From Paenibacillus dendrobii (GTDB taxonomy: Bacteria; Bacillota; Bacilli; Paenibacillales; Paenibacillaceae): a DNA stretch of 64,000 nt. Positions 26,079 through 34,699 of this stretch are shown piece after piece; position 1 is the stretch's first letter, and each line of letters opens with the position of its first letter. Both the position numbers and the translations under genes were made by a program. Location: the NCBI RefSeq assembly GCF_009807035.1, contig NZ_WUBI01000001.1, positions 744,001 to 808,000 of the forward strand. The letters run 5' to 3'. A model generated the notes under the pieces. The model ran no database searches and was not told the DNA's origin. It saw only the letters and a list, made by a program, of their open reading frames with translations.

Positions 26079-26510
26079 TCACTCAATCACGACGGTGACG
26101 GTATCCTCTTCACCGGATCGGATGTCAATGATTTGCCCGGCAAGCTCGTTTTCGATTGCATCAATCAGCATATCGATATCGAGATCCTTCACATATTTCG
26201 CAGCCTGCGGAATATTGGACGCGATGCTGTGCCCTGCTCCGAGAACAGCCTTCACCAGTTTAATTGGCAAATTGATGTTGATATTATCTTTTTCTTGAGA
26301 TGTAACCCGTATTTTCAGCGTTTTGTCCAAATAACCACCGGAAGTCGATGACAGTTTCTTCGAGTAGTCGGATTTACCCATCGTCTGCACGGTTTGCAAT
26401 GTGTGAGCCGTTTGCTTCTCCTTCAGTGCGTTAATCAACTCTGAAGCTTTATCCGAATCAATTTTTCCTTCCTGCATCATGGACAGCACTTTACTGATTT
26501 CTTCTTTCAT
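26079..26510 (-). CDS. SHOCT-like domain protein, likely regulator
   Basis: 143 residues. The N-terminal helical hairpin MKEEISKVLSMMQEGKIDSD followed by KASELINAL is the short SHOCT/YvlB-N type motif that also closes the upstream DUF2089 protein (EENGEITADEAVRML-like). The C-terminal half has strands (LKIRVTSQEKDNININLPIKLVKAVLG) and the closing VTVVIE. Start at 26510 is chosen: GGAGG lies eight bases ahead, within the end of the upstream gene. Role unknown; the operon as a whole resembles regulatory sets with an adhesin-like DUF4097 partner. Confidence 0.65.
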   Translation of the reverse strand: MKEEISKVLSMMQEGKIDSDKASELINALKEKQTAHTLQTVQTMGKSDYSKKLSSTSGGYLDKTLKIRVTSQEKDNININLPIKLVKAVLGAGHSIASNIPQAAKYVKDLDIDMLIDAIENELAGQIIDIRSGEEDTVTVVIE

Positions 26511-26523
26511 CCTATCTTCCTCC

Positions 26524-26889
26524 TCATTCATCCTTCAACATTCTGACCGCTTCATCCGCGGTGATTTCGCCATTCTCCAGCATGGAAATGACCTTCTTCT
26601 CATCGACTTCCGGTTTCTTGCGCGTATCATATCCGAGGGCCATAATGATATCATTCAGCTTGCCGCGTACTGTCGGATAAGATATGCCGAGCTCTTTTTC
26701 CACTTCCTTGATGTTCCCTCTGTTCACAAGAAAAGTAATCACAAAATGAAGCTGTTCGGGCGAGAGCAGAGCCAGCTTTGATAATTCGAACGTGTTCTCA
26801 ATGGTCGTACGGCAATGTCCACATTCCAACTTGACGGCGTACAGTGGATGGTCGCATACAGGACACTGTGTGATGATGGGATATTTCAT
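26524..26889 (-). CDS. DUF2089 family DNA-binding protein
   Basis: 121 residues. Two CxxC pairs near the N-terminus (CPVCDHPLY ... CGHC) form a zinc ribbon. A helix-turn-helix follows (LSPEQLHFVITFLVNRGNIKEVEKELGISYPTVRGKLNDIIMALGY), and the C-terminus has a short SHOCT-like hairpin (VISMLENGEITADEAVRMLKDE). This is the usual DUF2089 composition. Presumed transcription regulator of its own operon. AAGGAG is six bases before the ATG; an AT-rich region follows upstream. Confidence 0.85.
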   Translation of the reverse strand: MKYPIITQCPVCDHPLYAVKLECGHCRTTIENTFELSKLALLSPEQLHFVITFLVNRGNIKEVEKELGISYPTVRGKLNDIIMALGYDTRKKPEVDEKKVISMLENGEITADEAVRMLKDE

Positions 26890-27085
26890 ACTCCACTCCT
26901 TTTTTATTTGAATTATAAATAAACGTATTCAATTTGTAAATGAAAATAAATTAATTATTTTAATCAAATAATTAATTTTATCAATTTTCCAATTAAGGAA
27001 TTCATATTTATTAGTGCGACTAGAGTGACAGGCCATGCCGGAGAGGTTGGCATTCGTTTCTTTAAGGGGAAGTAGTGTAGAAACT

Positions 27086-27979
27086 TTAGCCGGGCAGTTG
27101 AATGACGCGCCAGCCGCTTACATCACATTGCCCATATTTATTATCGCCCACAGCCGCCACCGTGCCGTCCGATTTAAGGCCGACGGTATGGGTACAGCCT
27201 GCTGCAATCGCCACAATATCGCGCCAATCACTTATATTGCATTGGCCATACTCATTCCAACCCGCAGCCGCGACAGTACCGTCTGATTTAAGGCCGACGG
27301 TATGCTTACTGCCCGCCGCAATCGCCACAATACCACGCCATTCGCTTACATTGCATTGGTCATGCTTATTCAGACCTACAGCTGCCACCGTGCCGTCCGA
27401 TTTAAGACCGACGGTATGAAGGTAACCCGCATCTGCCGCAACGATGTCATGCCAGCTGCTTACATTGCATTGACCATACTGATTATTACCCACGACCGTC
27501 ACCGTGCTGTCCAATTTAAGACCGACGGTATGCCAGTCACCAGCCGCAACCGCCACAATATCATGCCAGCCGCTTACATTGCATTCACCTTCATTATTTC
27601 GGCCCACTGCTACCACCGTGCCGTCCGATTTAAGCCCAACGGTATGACGCCAACCTGCCGCAACCGCTACAATATCGCGCCAGTCGTCGACATTGCATTG
27701 GTCATGCTTATTCCAACCCACAGCCACTACAGTACCTTCTGATTTAAGGCCGATGGTATGAGCATTCCCCGTGTTCGTCGCCATATGAACATTACCCGCC
27801 GCGACCGCCACAATATCGCGCCAGCCGCTTACATCACATTGCCCATATTTATTATCGCCCACAGCCGCCACCGTGCCGTCCGATTTAAGGCCAACAGTAT
27901 GACGACGACCCGCCGCTATGGTATCTTTAGGCCGCCGTTTTACCCTTAACGCCGCTTCTTTTGGTGTAATGTAATCCAT
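27086..27979 (-). CDS. RCC1-repeat beta-propeller protein
   Basis: 297 residues made almost wholly of seven repeats of about 38 residues, each with HTVGLKSDGTVAAVGxN, a Q/EC-N/DV turn, and W-x-DIVAVAAG. Seven repeats equal one complete seven-bladed RCC1 propeller. A nine-residue insertion (NVHMATNTG) separates repeats 1 and 2. No signal peptide. The N-terminus has MDYITPKEAALRVKRRP. The ATG at 27979 is preferred because GGAGG lies six bases ahead. Bacterial RCC1 proteins are often sugar-, protein- or membrane-binding; no function can be assigned. Confidence 0.85.
   Translation of the reverse strand: MDYITPKEAALRVKRRPKDTIAAGRRHTVGLKSDGTVAAVGDNKYGQCDVSGWRDIVAVAAGNVHMATNTGNAHTIGLKSEGTVVAVGWNKHDQCNVDDWRDIVAVAAGWRHTVGLKSDGTVVAVGRNNEGECNVSGWHDIVAVAAGDWHTVGLKLDSTVTVVGNNQYGQCNVSSWHDIVAADAGYLHTVGLKSDGTVAAVGLNKHDQCNVSEWRGIVAIAAGSKHTVGLKSDGTVAAAGWNEYGQCNISDWRDIVAIAAGCTHTVGLKSDGTVAAVGDNKYGQCDVSGWRVIQLPG
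27110..27893. repeat. Near-identical 70-base DNA copies inside the RCC1 gene
   Basis: The DNA of the last repeat (about 27110-27180) and the first repeat (about 27819-27890) is identical over roughly 70 bases, including silent positions, while the other repeats differ widely. This suggests recent gene conversion or repeat turnover rather than old divergence. Confidence 0.75.
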
Positions 27980-28129
27980 GTCTTCCCTCCTTGAGAACAA
28001 GACCCATTTTGTTATCTTCATCCGCGTACCATATACTTCTGTTTTGAACCGAAAAAGATTACCCGAAGGCGATCAACGTACTTACTACAACAAACTCATT
28101 TTTCATGGTGATGTTTCAAAAAAATAAAA

Positions 28130-28143
28130 CCGCGCTACCGCGG
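28130..28143 (-). terminator. Terminator of the SLH-GH3 gene
   Basis: CCGCG GTAG CGCGG stem followed by TTTTATTTTTTT on the minus strand. Confidence 0.7.
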
Positions 28144-28155
28144 CTTATGATGAGA

Positions 28156-28171
28156 TAGATATTCTTGTTTT
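28156..28171 (-). repeat. Recurrent 3'-end motif, copy 4 (AAAACAAGAATATCTA)
   Basis: Copy of the GACAAGAACATATA motif, 15 bases after the stop codon and 13 bases before the terminator stem. Confidence 0.55.
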
Positions 28172-28186
28172 CTGATACCTGCGTGG

Positions 28187-30472
28187 TTAATTATCACTAA
28201 CCATTCGTTGATCTGTTGTCACCGGCAACACGCCGCCGGCTTCCAATCGGCCGAGCAGCACTTTGATCCCGGCGGTTGTATTAGGCTCCTGTTTTCCGTA
28301 AAGTGCAAGGCCTGAGCGTACGTTCTTCAAATAGATCGTCTCATACGGATTGCCAAGCGATAACAGCGCGTATCGCTTATTGCGCTTATTCAACTCATCG
28401 ATCCAGGATTGAACATCGGACCATACGAACTGACTGGCTACGTTACGGAACTGGTAAGAAGCCAGGATGACGTAATCCGCCTTATCCATCGCCTGCAGCG
28501 CCTCATTCGTTTTTCCTTGACCGATAACGGAAATTTCCGTCTTTAGCGATAGGTTATTTGCGGCTTGCTTCAGCTGCCTCTCGAGCTGTTTCGCCTGTTC
28601 CACCTCAGCTGCAGCAATAACAACCCGGTCGCCTTGATGAATTTGATCCGGATGCTTACCGTCGCGGCCGGCCAATAATGTGACCGCTCGCTCTGCGATT
28701 TCCCGCTCCACTGTGCGATGCTCCTCGGACCCAATGACATGGTTAAGCGCGGTCAACTTATGCGTAAGGCTTTCACTGCGGTCAAACAAACCATATTTTG
28801 ATTTAAGCTCCAATATGCGTTTTACCGACGTATGAATGGTTTCGATCGGGATCCTTCCGCTGTTCACCGCGTTAACCAGCGTCTGATGCGCGGCTGCCGG
28901 ATCTTGCGGCATAAGAATGATATCAACACCTGCGGAAACTGCACGTTCAACTGCTTTATTTTCCCCAAAATGCTCCGCAATCGCATTCATGGTGAAGGCA
29001 TCGGAAATGATGATTCCTTTATAACCCAGCTCTTCTCGTAGCAGTCCGGTCAACACCTTCTTGGATAACGTGGCAGGGATCGGCACGCTGCTTCCGTCCT
29101 TGAGCGAAATCACGTGTTCGTTATCTACTGCCGGGAAAGCAATATGCGCGGTCATGATCATTTCCACCCCGTTATCGATTGCTGCCCGAAACGGCTTCAG
29201 TTCTACAGCATCAAGCCGTTCGCGGTTATGTGTCAGCACCGGCATTCCCAGATGGGAGTCTACCGTCGTGTCACCATGCCCCGGAAAATGCTTGACGGCC
29301 GCGATGACCCCTGATTGACGCAGCCCTTTTATTGTTCCGAGGCCAAGCCGTGATACCAAATCCGCTTTCGAGCCAAACGAACGCATCCCGATGATCGGGT
29401 TGTCTGGATTGCTGTTAATGTCGAGCACCGGCGCAAAATTGACCTGCAGCCCAAGTGCCTTCAGCTCTTCCCCTGTCAGCTTTCCGGCCGCTTCGGCCAG
29501 CGATGTGTCACCGGTTGCGCCAAGCGCCATTTGACCCGGCAGATTCGTTCCGCCCGGGATCCGCTTCACAACGCCCCCTTCTTGATCGATGCCAAGAAAC
29601 AACGGGATGTCTCCTGCTTCCATTTGCAGATCATGCGTGAGCGTCGTGACCTGTCGCACATCGACTATATTTTTGTCGAAAAGAATAAGTCCGCCCAAAT
29701 CTTGATCATGGATGCTTCGTTTCAGCCCTTCATTGACAGTCGTAGTCACTTGACCGTTCCATTGCCTAATGTCAGGCATGAGCATTTGGCCGACTTGCTC
29801 ACTAACGGTCATATATGACATCAGTTTATCCCAGTCCTCTGATCGAATGGCTGTTTCGCGTTCAAATCGAATCACTCGCGTCATAAATACGGCAAACTCC
29901 GCACGCGTGACAGATCGATCCGGACGATAGCTGCTATCCGAATATCCTCCGATCAATCCATTGGAGCTCATGATGAGAATAGGCGCTGCCGCCCAATGCA
30001 TTTCTGTATCCTTGAAAATGACGTGCTGCTTGCCTTCCACGAGTGAATAGGCACGTGTTAGGAATGCCGCAGTCTCTGCGCGGCTCATCGGTGCATCCGG
30101 ATGAAAAGTGCCGTCAGGAAATCCGCCGGCCAGCCCATGTTTTGCCGCTATGGATATTTCCCGATAAAAAGGATGGTTTGATGGCACATCTGAATAGGTC
30201 ATGCCTTTCGCATCTTGTTGCAGCTCCTGCGAATAAAGTTCCCGCACCATAAAAGTGACGGCTTCTGCCCTTGTTACGTTTCTCTCTGGCATAAACTTTC
30301 CATTGCCGTATCCGGCTACGGTTCCCCTTTTCGCCATATAGGTGATTCCGTCTTCTGCCCATTTTGAATGCTGCAGATCGACAAAACGTGTTTCCGCAGC
30401 AGTTGCGCTTCCTGTCCATACGAGTACAGAACCGATTACGGCACCGAATATCGTCATCATTTTTACATTCAT
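28187..30472 (-). CDS. nagZ: S-layer-anchored glycoside hydrolase family 3 beta-N-acetylglucosaminidase
   Basis: 761 residues. Signal peptide (MNVKMMTIFGAVIGSVLVWTGSATAA), three SLH domains (about 30-75, 95-140, 155-200; e.g. GNGKFMPERNVTRAEAVTFM), then a GH3 catalytic barrel: FLGIDQEGGVVKRIPGG, VKHFPGHGDTTVDSHLGMP (NagZ His/Asp dyad loop) and IIISDAFTMNAIAEHF with the nucleophile Asp. A C-terminal alpha/beta domain follows. It likely cleaves N-acetylglucosamine from muropeptides at the cell wall. GTG at 30481 is in frame, but ATG at 30472 has the better-placed AGAGGTGG site. Gene symbol by family only. Confidence 0.88.
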   Translation of the reverse strand: MNVKMMTIFGAVIGSVLVWTGSATAAETRFVDLQHSKWAEDGITYMAKRGTVAGYGNGKFMPERNVTRAEAVTFMVRELYSQELQQDAKGMTYSDVPSNHPFYREISIAAKHGLAGGFPDGTFHPDAPMSRAETAAFLTRAYSLVEGKQHVIFKDTEMHWAAAPILIMSSNGLIGGYSDSSYRPDRSVTRAEFAVFMTRVIRFERETAIRSEDWDKLMSYMTVSEQVGQMLMPDIRQWNGQVTTTVNEGLKRSIHDQDLGGLILFDKNIVDVRQVTTLTHDLQMEAGDIPLFLGIDQEGGVVKRIPGGTNLPGQMALGATGDTSLAEAAGKLTGEELKALGLQVNFAPVLDINSNPDNPIIGMRSFGSKADLVSRLGLGTIKGLRQSGVIAAVKHFPGHGDTTVDSHLGMPVLTHNRERLDAVELKPFRAAIDNGVEMIMTAHIAFPAVDNEHVISLKDGSSVPIPATLSKKVLTGLLREELGYKGIIISDAFTMNAIAEHFGENKAVERAVSAGVDIILMPQDPAAAHQTLVNAVNSGRIPIETIHTSVKRILELKSKYGLFDRSESLTHKLTALNHVIGSEEHRTVEREIAERAVTLLAGRDGKHPDQIHQGDRVVIAAAEVEQAKQLERQLKQAANNLSLKTEISVIGQGKTNEALQAMDKADYVILASYQFRNVASQFVWSDVQSWIDELNKRNKRYALLSLGNPYETIYLKNVRSGLALYGKQEPNTTAGIKVLLGRLEAGGVLPVTTDQRMVSDN

Positions 30473-30552
30473 CTGTTCCACCTCTGTTGCTGTTCTATGT
30501 ACGATGAATAGACGCTTCGGATATCATTTTGTTGCGTTAAATAGAAAATGAC

Positions 30553-30699
30553 CTATTTCCTCTGTAGGAAGTAAGCCATTAACGTGTGCTCCAGCTGCCG
30601 TTGGCCATCTCAGGTACGCAGCTCCTAATCGGACAATCCTTCGACGACTTCTCATAGCAGCGCGTAGTCCCGACTGTACTCCTCGATCCATTTTTTCAT
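30553..30699 (-). pseudogene. N-terminal relic of a DinB-superfamily protein
   Basis: One minus-strand frame reads MKKWIEEYSRDYALL, stop, EVVEGLSD, stop, ELRT, stop, DGQRQLEHTLMAYFLQRK. The pattern (Y-x-ALL-x-VVEGLSxEELR) is the start of DinB/YfiT-type four-helix proteins. Three in-frame stops and the lack of the remaining 100 residues mark it as dead. Confidence 0.55.
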
Positions 30700-30703
30700 T
30701 CGA

Positions 30704-31462
30704 TCATATTTCCCCTCCAGCAATCGTTTCCTTTCGTTCGAATGCCAAATCGACTGCGATTGGCAGATGGTCCGAAGCTTCCGAAGCGATCACACGCTGA
30801 TTCGAATACTGAACTCCTGGTGACGTTAATATGTAATCGATCTTTTCAGACGGATCGTCTGCCGGAAAGGTAAAGGCATTTTCGATGCCCTGAAAGCTGT
30901 TGACGAATAAACCGCTATCTAACAACATCTGAAGCTCTGAACTGTCCGGTTCCGTATTGAAATCGCCCATTAAAATCTTCGGTCCGTGAATGGTGGAGGC
31001 AAGATCGTTCAATTCCTGCGCCTGTACCGTTCTGCTCGCGACATCCAGTCCAAGATGCGCATTATACACATTGACTTGAATGCCCCGCATATTTACAACC
31101 GCATGCAGAACACCCCGTTGTTCGTCTTCGGAGCTGCTGAGGAAAATGTTCTCATACCGTATAAAAGGATGCTTGCTTAAAATAGCATTCCCATATTGAC
31201 GGTTGTCGGCCCGTCCTTCGTCAGGCGGCAAATCAAGATTGGCGCCATATATGTAGTGGTAACCGAGCATGCCTGCCAATTCTGCTGCTTGGTCCTTATG
31301 ATCACTTCGTATCCCGTAAAATCGGTCGACCTCCTGAAGTCCGACAATTTCGGCACCGGATTCACGGATGACATTCGCGATCCTCTGCAAGCTTAGAAGG
31401 TCATCAATACCTACGCCATGTTGGATATTGTATGACATTACGGTTGTACTTCCCATAGCCAT
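30704..31462 (-). CDS. Endonuclease/exonuclease/phosphatase family hydrolase
   Basis: 252 residues. Motifs of the EEP fold in order: MSYNIQHGVGID (Asn), IVGLQEVDR (catalytic Glu), YNAHLGLD, ILMGDFNTEPDS (Asp/Asn), and the closing ASDHLPIAVDL (Asp-His). Related to metal-dependent phosphodiesterases. The substrate may be a nucleic acid, inositol phosphate or phospholipid. No signal peptide is apparent. ATG at 31462 has AAAGGGGAG nine bases ahead; the upstream frame to 31492 lacks one. Confidence 0.88.
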   Translation of the reverse strand: MAMGSTTVMSYNIQHGVGIDDLLSLQRIANVIRESGAEIVGLQEVDRFYGIRSDHKDQAAELAGMLGYHYIYGANLDLPPDEGRADNRQYGNAILSKHPFIRYENIFLSSSEDEQRGVLHAVVNMRGIQVNVYNAHLGLDVASRTVQAQELNDLASTIHGPKILMGDFNTEPDSSELQMLLDSGLFVNSFQGIENAFTFPADDPSEKIDYILTSPGVQYSNQRVIASEASDHLPIAVDLAFERKETIAGGEI

Positions 31463-31680
31463 ATCCTTTTTCTCCCCTTTATTGTTTCTCAACCGAAATT
31501 TTGTTCTCTATACCGAAATTCCAATACTTACCATATTATGGTGCGTAGGTTTATAATCATTTTGCAATCGCATACATTTGATCCAGTCAACCAAATACAT
31601 CCAGAATAAAGGGGGGATGCCGTTTCAATCCCAATGGCGAAGCTGGTTTTTATCCCCATTTAAAAGGAGGAACTCTGATC

Positions 31681-33027
31681 ATGCGAAAGGGAATGCCTTA
31701 CCTGCTAATCCTGTCATTACTGTTGGCCTGTTGCTCCATCTTCGCTACGAAAGCCGCAGCTGCGGACTATACGCGGGGCATTGAATTAACCGGAAACTCA
31801 GCCACCATATGGTTCAAATCCGCTGTCAACACAAGTTGGGTCGATGTCCATTATAAAGTGAACGGCGGCGTACAGCAAAATTTCAGAATGGCTTACAATG
31901 CTGTTCAATCCCGTTATGAACAGGCCGTCTCGAACATGTCTAGCGGTTCCGTGATAACGTATTCTTTCACTTACAACAATGGAAACCCGGCCTACGACAC
32001 CGGAGACTTTACATACACGGCGGGCAATACGATACCTCCTTCATCTGCTGGCTCTATTTATGACATCATACCGTCCTCCATCCCCATGCCGCCAAATGGC
32101 GCCGTTTCGGTGAAGATCATGAATGGTACCAAGGGCACTTACAACGACCAGCAAATATATTGGGGCGTTCTCGGCATCAACCCCGCGAACAATCAGTGGA
32201 GCTATCTGGACTTGAACGGCAATCTGATTGCCATCTCCAACGCTTTGAATGATGCACCGGGCCATCTAACCAAGAACGGCATCAACTACGCTAACATATA
32301 CCACAAGATCAGCGATGCTCCTTGGGTTACCTTGCCCAAGATTACGGCGGGCCGAATGTTTCTTAGTGTCGGTACTCCACTTTACATCAAGACCTATAAC
32401 GATGGATTCGCCGGCCCCGATCTGAATAATCCAACCGATCCGAACCGAGATATCTATTTCGATTTCGTCGAATTCACGATGGATGCAGCCGGCTATCATG
32501 GCAATACAACACGCGTTGATGGATTCGGTTTCCCTATCCAGCATCGACTGGTCAATAAATCCGGTTCCTTCGATCAGACCACTGGCGAGCTAGAATCCGA
32601 GACCCGAAGCGGAATCTTTACCAAATTCCAGGCTGAAGTTCCTGCCGTATTCAAATCGCTGGGCACCATTCAAGCACCTTACCGTATCGTCGCTCCGATT
32701 CACGGTTCTTTCGCCCAGGGCGGCGCTAATGCCAACTATTTCGGCGGATACGCTCCGTACAGTACGCAGGATATTTTTCGGTGTGACGGCGCCTTAACCA
32801 ATGCGTCAACTTGTGCAGCCATTAATCGTCATGTATATACGACAAGTGACTGGAATAACGTGTCGAATTACTATCAAGCTGCTCCGGCCAATTATTATGC
32901 AAAATTTTGGCATGATCATAGCATTAACCGCTTGGCCTACGGGTTCCCCTATGACGATGTCAACGGCCAATCTTCTTACCTTGAAGCAGGCGACCCGAAA
33001 GGCCTGATTATCCGTGTAGGCTGGTAA
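31681..33027 (+). CDS. Secreted beta-1,3-glucanase, CBM56 plus GH64
   Basis: 448 residues. Signal peptide ends near AAAADYTRG (residue about 27). Residues about 28-118 form a CBM56-like beta-1,3-glucan-binding domain (TIWFKSAVNTSWVDVHYKVNGG). The rest is GH64: SVKIMNGTKGTYNDQQIYWGV, then FVEFTM and the conserved DIYFDFVEFTMD acid. It ends in IRVGW as is typical. It hydrolyses fungal-type beta-1,3-glucan (laminaripentaose-producing family). AAAGGAGG precedes the ATG at ten bases. Monocistronic, followed by a strong terminator. Confidence 0.85.
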   Translation: MRKGMPYLLILSLLLACCSIFATKAAAADYTRGIELTGNSATIWFKSAVNTSWVDVHYKVNGGVQQNFRMAYNAVQSRYEQAVSNMSSGSVITYSFTYNNGNPAYDTGDFTYTAGNTIPPSSAGSIYDIIPSSIPMPPNGAVSVKIMNGTKGTYNDQQIYWGVLGINPANNQWSYLDLNGNLIAISNALNDAPGHLTKNGINYANIYHKISDAPWVTLPKITAGRMFLSVGTPLYIKTYNDGFAGPDLNNPTDPNRDIYFDFVEFTMDAAGYHGNTTRVDGFGFPIQHRLVNKSGSFDQTTGELESETRSGIFTKFQAEVPAVFKSLGTIQAPYRIVAPIHGSFAQGGANANYFGGYAPYSTQDIFRCDGALTNASTCAAINRHVYTTSDWNNVSNYYQAAPANYYAKFWHDHSINRLAYGFPYDDVNGQSSYLEAGDPKGLIIRVGW

Positions 33028-33036
33028 ATTATTATG

Positions 33037-33074
33037 AAACCGCGCGGCAATTCACTCGGTGCTGCGCGGTTTTG
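33037..33074 (+). terminator. Terminator of the GH64 glucanase gene
   Basis: AAACCGCGCGGC / GCTGCGCGGTTT arms with one wobble, followed by TTGTC, ten bases after the stop codon. Confidence 0.8.
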
Positions 33075-33155
33075 TCTCACGGCTCCGTTTCAATCTATTT
33101 CCCAATTTAGAGTTATTTCCCTATATTGATTGGCTTCCTTAAATAATTCATTATT

Positions 33156-33923
33156 TTACACCCGCTTTTTATACACCCTCATCGCAAAATAATACGCTAC
33201 GAGCATAATCCCAACACACCACGCTAGAGCGACCCATATATCATTACCCACCGGCTGACCTGAGAGTAGCGCTCGGATAGCCTCTACGATCGAGGTCACC
33301 GGCTGGTTTTCGGCAAAGGCGCGAACGGCCGACGGCATCGACTCGGTTGGCACAAACGCCGAGCTGATGAACGGCAGGAAGATAATCGGATAGGAAAAAG
33401 CGCTTGCACCATCCACGGATTTGGCAGACAGTCCGGCAATCGCCGCGACCCAAGTCAACGCCAACGTAAACAGCATGAGTATGCCGGCTACGGCAAGCCA
33501 GGGCAGAAGCCCTGCCGACGAGCGGAAGCCCATAACGAGCGCGACGAGTATGATGACGACAACCGATATGGCATTGGATACCAGCGAGCTTATCACATGT
33601 CCCCACAGCACGGTCGAACGTGCAATCGGCATGGAGTGGAATCGCTCTAATATACCCCTCTGCACATCGATAAATAGACGGTAAGCCGTATAAGAAATAC
33701 CGCTTGCAATAGCAATAAGCAGAATGCCAGGCAACAAGTAATTAACATAGTTATCCGTGCCGGTTTGAATGGCGCCTCCAAACACATAGACGAACAGCAG
33801 CATAAATGCGACCGGCATGATCGTGACCGTAATGATGGTATCCCAGCTGCGGAAAATATGGCGCATGGAACGTCCGAGCATGACGCCCATATCGCTGAAG
33901 TAGTGTTTCTTGACCACTTCCAT
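33156..33923 (-). CDS. ABC-2 type transporter permease, DrrB-like
   Basis: 255 residues with six predicted helices. Family signature region IIFLPFISSAFVPTESMPSAVRAFAENQPVTSIVEAIRALLSG near residues 178-220 matches the daunorubicin-exporter DrrB group. Start abuts the stop of the ATPase gene directly, with AAGGAGG eight bases ahead. It should form a drug or lipid exporter with that ATPase. Last gene of a PadR-controlled operon. Confidence 0.88.
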   Translation of the reverse strand: MEVVKKHYFSDMGVMLGRSMRHIFRSWDTIITVTIMPVAFMLLFVYVFGGAIQTGTDNYVNYLLPGILLIAIASGISYTAYRLFIDVQRGILERFHSMPIARSTVLWGHVISSLVSNAISVVVIILVALVMGFRSSAGLLPWLAVAGILMLFTLALTWVAAIAGLSAKSVDGASAFSYPIIFLPFISSAFVPTESMPSAVRAFAENQPVTSIVEAIRALLSGQPVGNDIWVALAWCVGIMLVAYYFAMRVYKKRV

Positions 33924-34685
33924 TTAGTTTTCCTCCTTTTTGCCGACGATCGTGAGGAAGATATCCTCTAATGACGGTTGTTTTTCAACATATTCCACCT
34001 TGGCGGGCGGAAACAGCTTTTTCAGCTCCGCGAGCGTGCCGCCCGCGATAATTTTGCCCTCATGCAGAATGGCAATTCGATCGGCAAGCTGTTCAGCCTC
34101 CTCCAAATACTGCGTGGTCAGGAATACCGTCGTGCCGTTGCCTGCAAGTTCCTTGACGATCTTCCAGACCTCAATGCGCGCCTCGGGGTCAAGGCCGGTC
34201 GTCGGCTCGTCAAGAAAAATGATCTGCGGTTTTCCTATTAGGCTCATGGCGAGGTCGAGTCTGCGACGCATACCTCCGGAATAAGTCGATACTCTACGGT
34301 CTGCGGCATCCGTCAATCCGAAGCGCATCAGCAAATCGCGTGCGATCTGACGCGGGGCATCGAGATGTCTCAGCTTCGCGATCATGACGAGATTTTCCTG
34401 CCCGGTCAAATTTTCGTCCACGGCGGCAAATTGGCCGGTCAAACTGATCGACTGCCGCACATGGTCCGGCTTTGTAGCGACGTCGAATCCATTAACAGTG
34501 GCAGTTCCGCTGTCGGGTTTCAGCAGCGTGGTAAGGATTTTTACCGTCGTCGTTTTACCCGCTCCGTTGGAGCCGAGAAGGGCAAAAACACTGCCCTTTT
34601 CCACCTCAAAATCTACACCTTTCAGGACTTGCTGCTGCTTGTAGGATTTTTGCAGCCCTTTGACGTGAATCGACTTGTTTTCCAT
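33924..34685 (-). CDS. ABC transporter ATP-binding protein, DrrA-like
   Basis: 253 residues. Walker A GSNGAGKTTTVK near residue 38, Q-loop LTGQFAAVDENLTGQENL, signature YSGGMRRRLDLAMSL near 135, Walker B IIFLDEPTTGLDPEAR, and H-loop replaced by LTTQYLEEAEQLADR as in DrrA-type proteins (Gln in place of His is usual in this group). C-terminal PSLEDIFLTIVG segment. Pairs with the adjacent DrrB-like permease. Confidence 0.9.
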   Translation of the reverse strand: MENKSIHVKGLQKSYKQQQVLKGVDFEVEKGSVFALLGSNGAGKTTTVKILTTLLKPDSGTATVNGFDVATKPDHVRQSISLTGQFAAVDENLTGQENLVMIAKLRHLDAPRQIARDLLMRFGLTDAADRRVSTYSGGMRRRLDLAMSLIGKPQIIFLDEPTTGLDPEARIEVWKIVKELAGNGTTVFLTTQYLEEAEQLADRIAILHEGKIIAGGTLAELKKLFPPAKVEYVEKQPSLEDIFLTIVGKKEEN

Positions 34686-34699
34686 AGCCTCTCCCCCTC

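Noticed and set aside
27110..27893. CRISPR-like periodic repeats
   Set aside because: The period of about 114 bases is coding (38-residue RCC1 blades), without short repeats and unique spacers.
27102..27949. Repetitive plus-strand frames opposite the RCC1 gene
   Set aside because: They mirror the RCC1 repeats; the minus frame gives the known propeller sequence and has the ribosome site.
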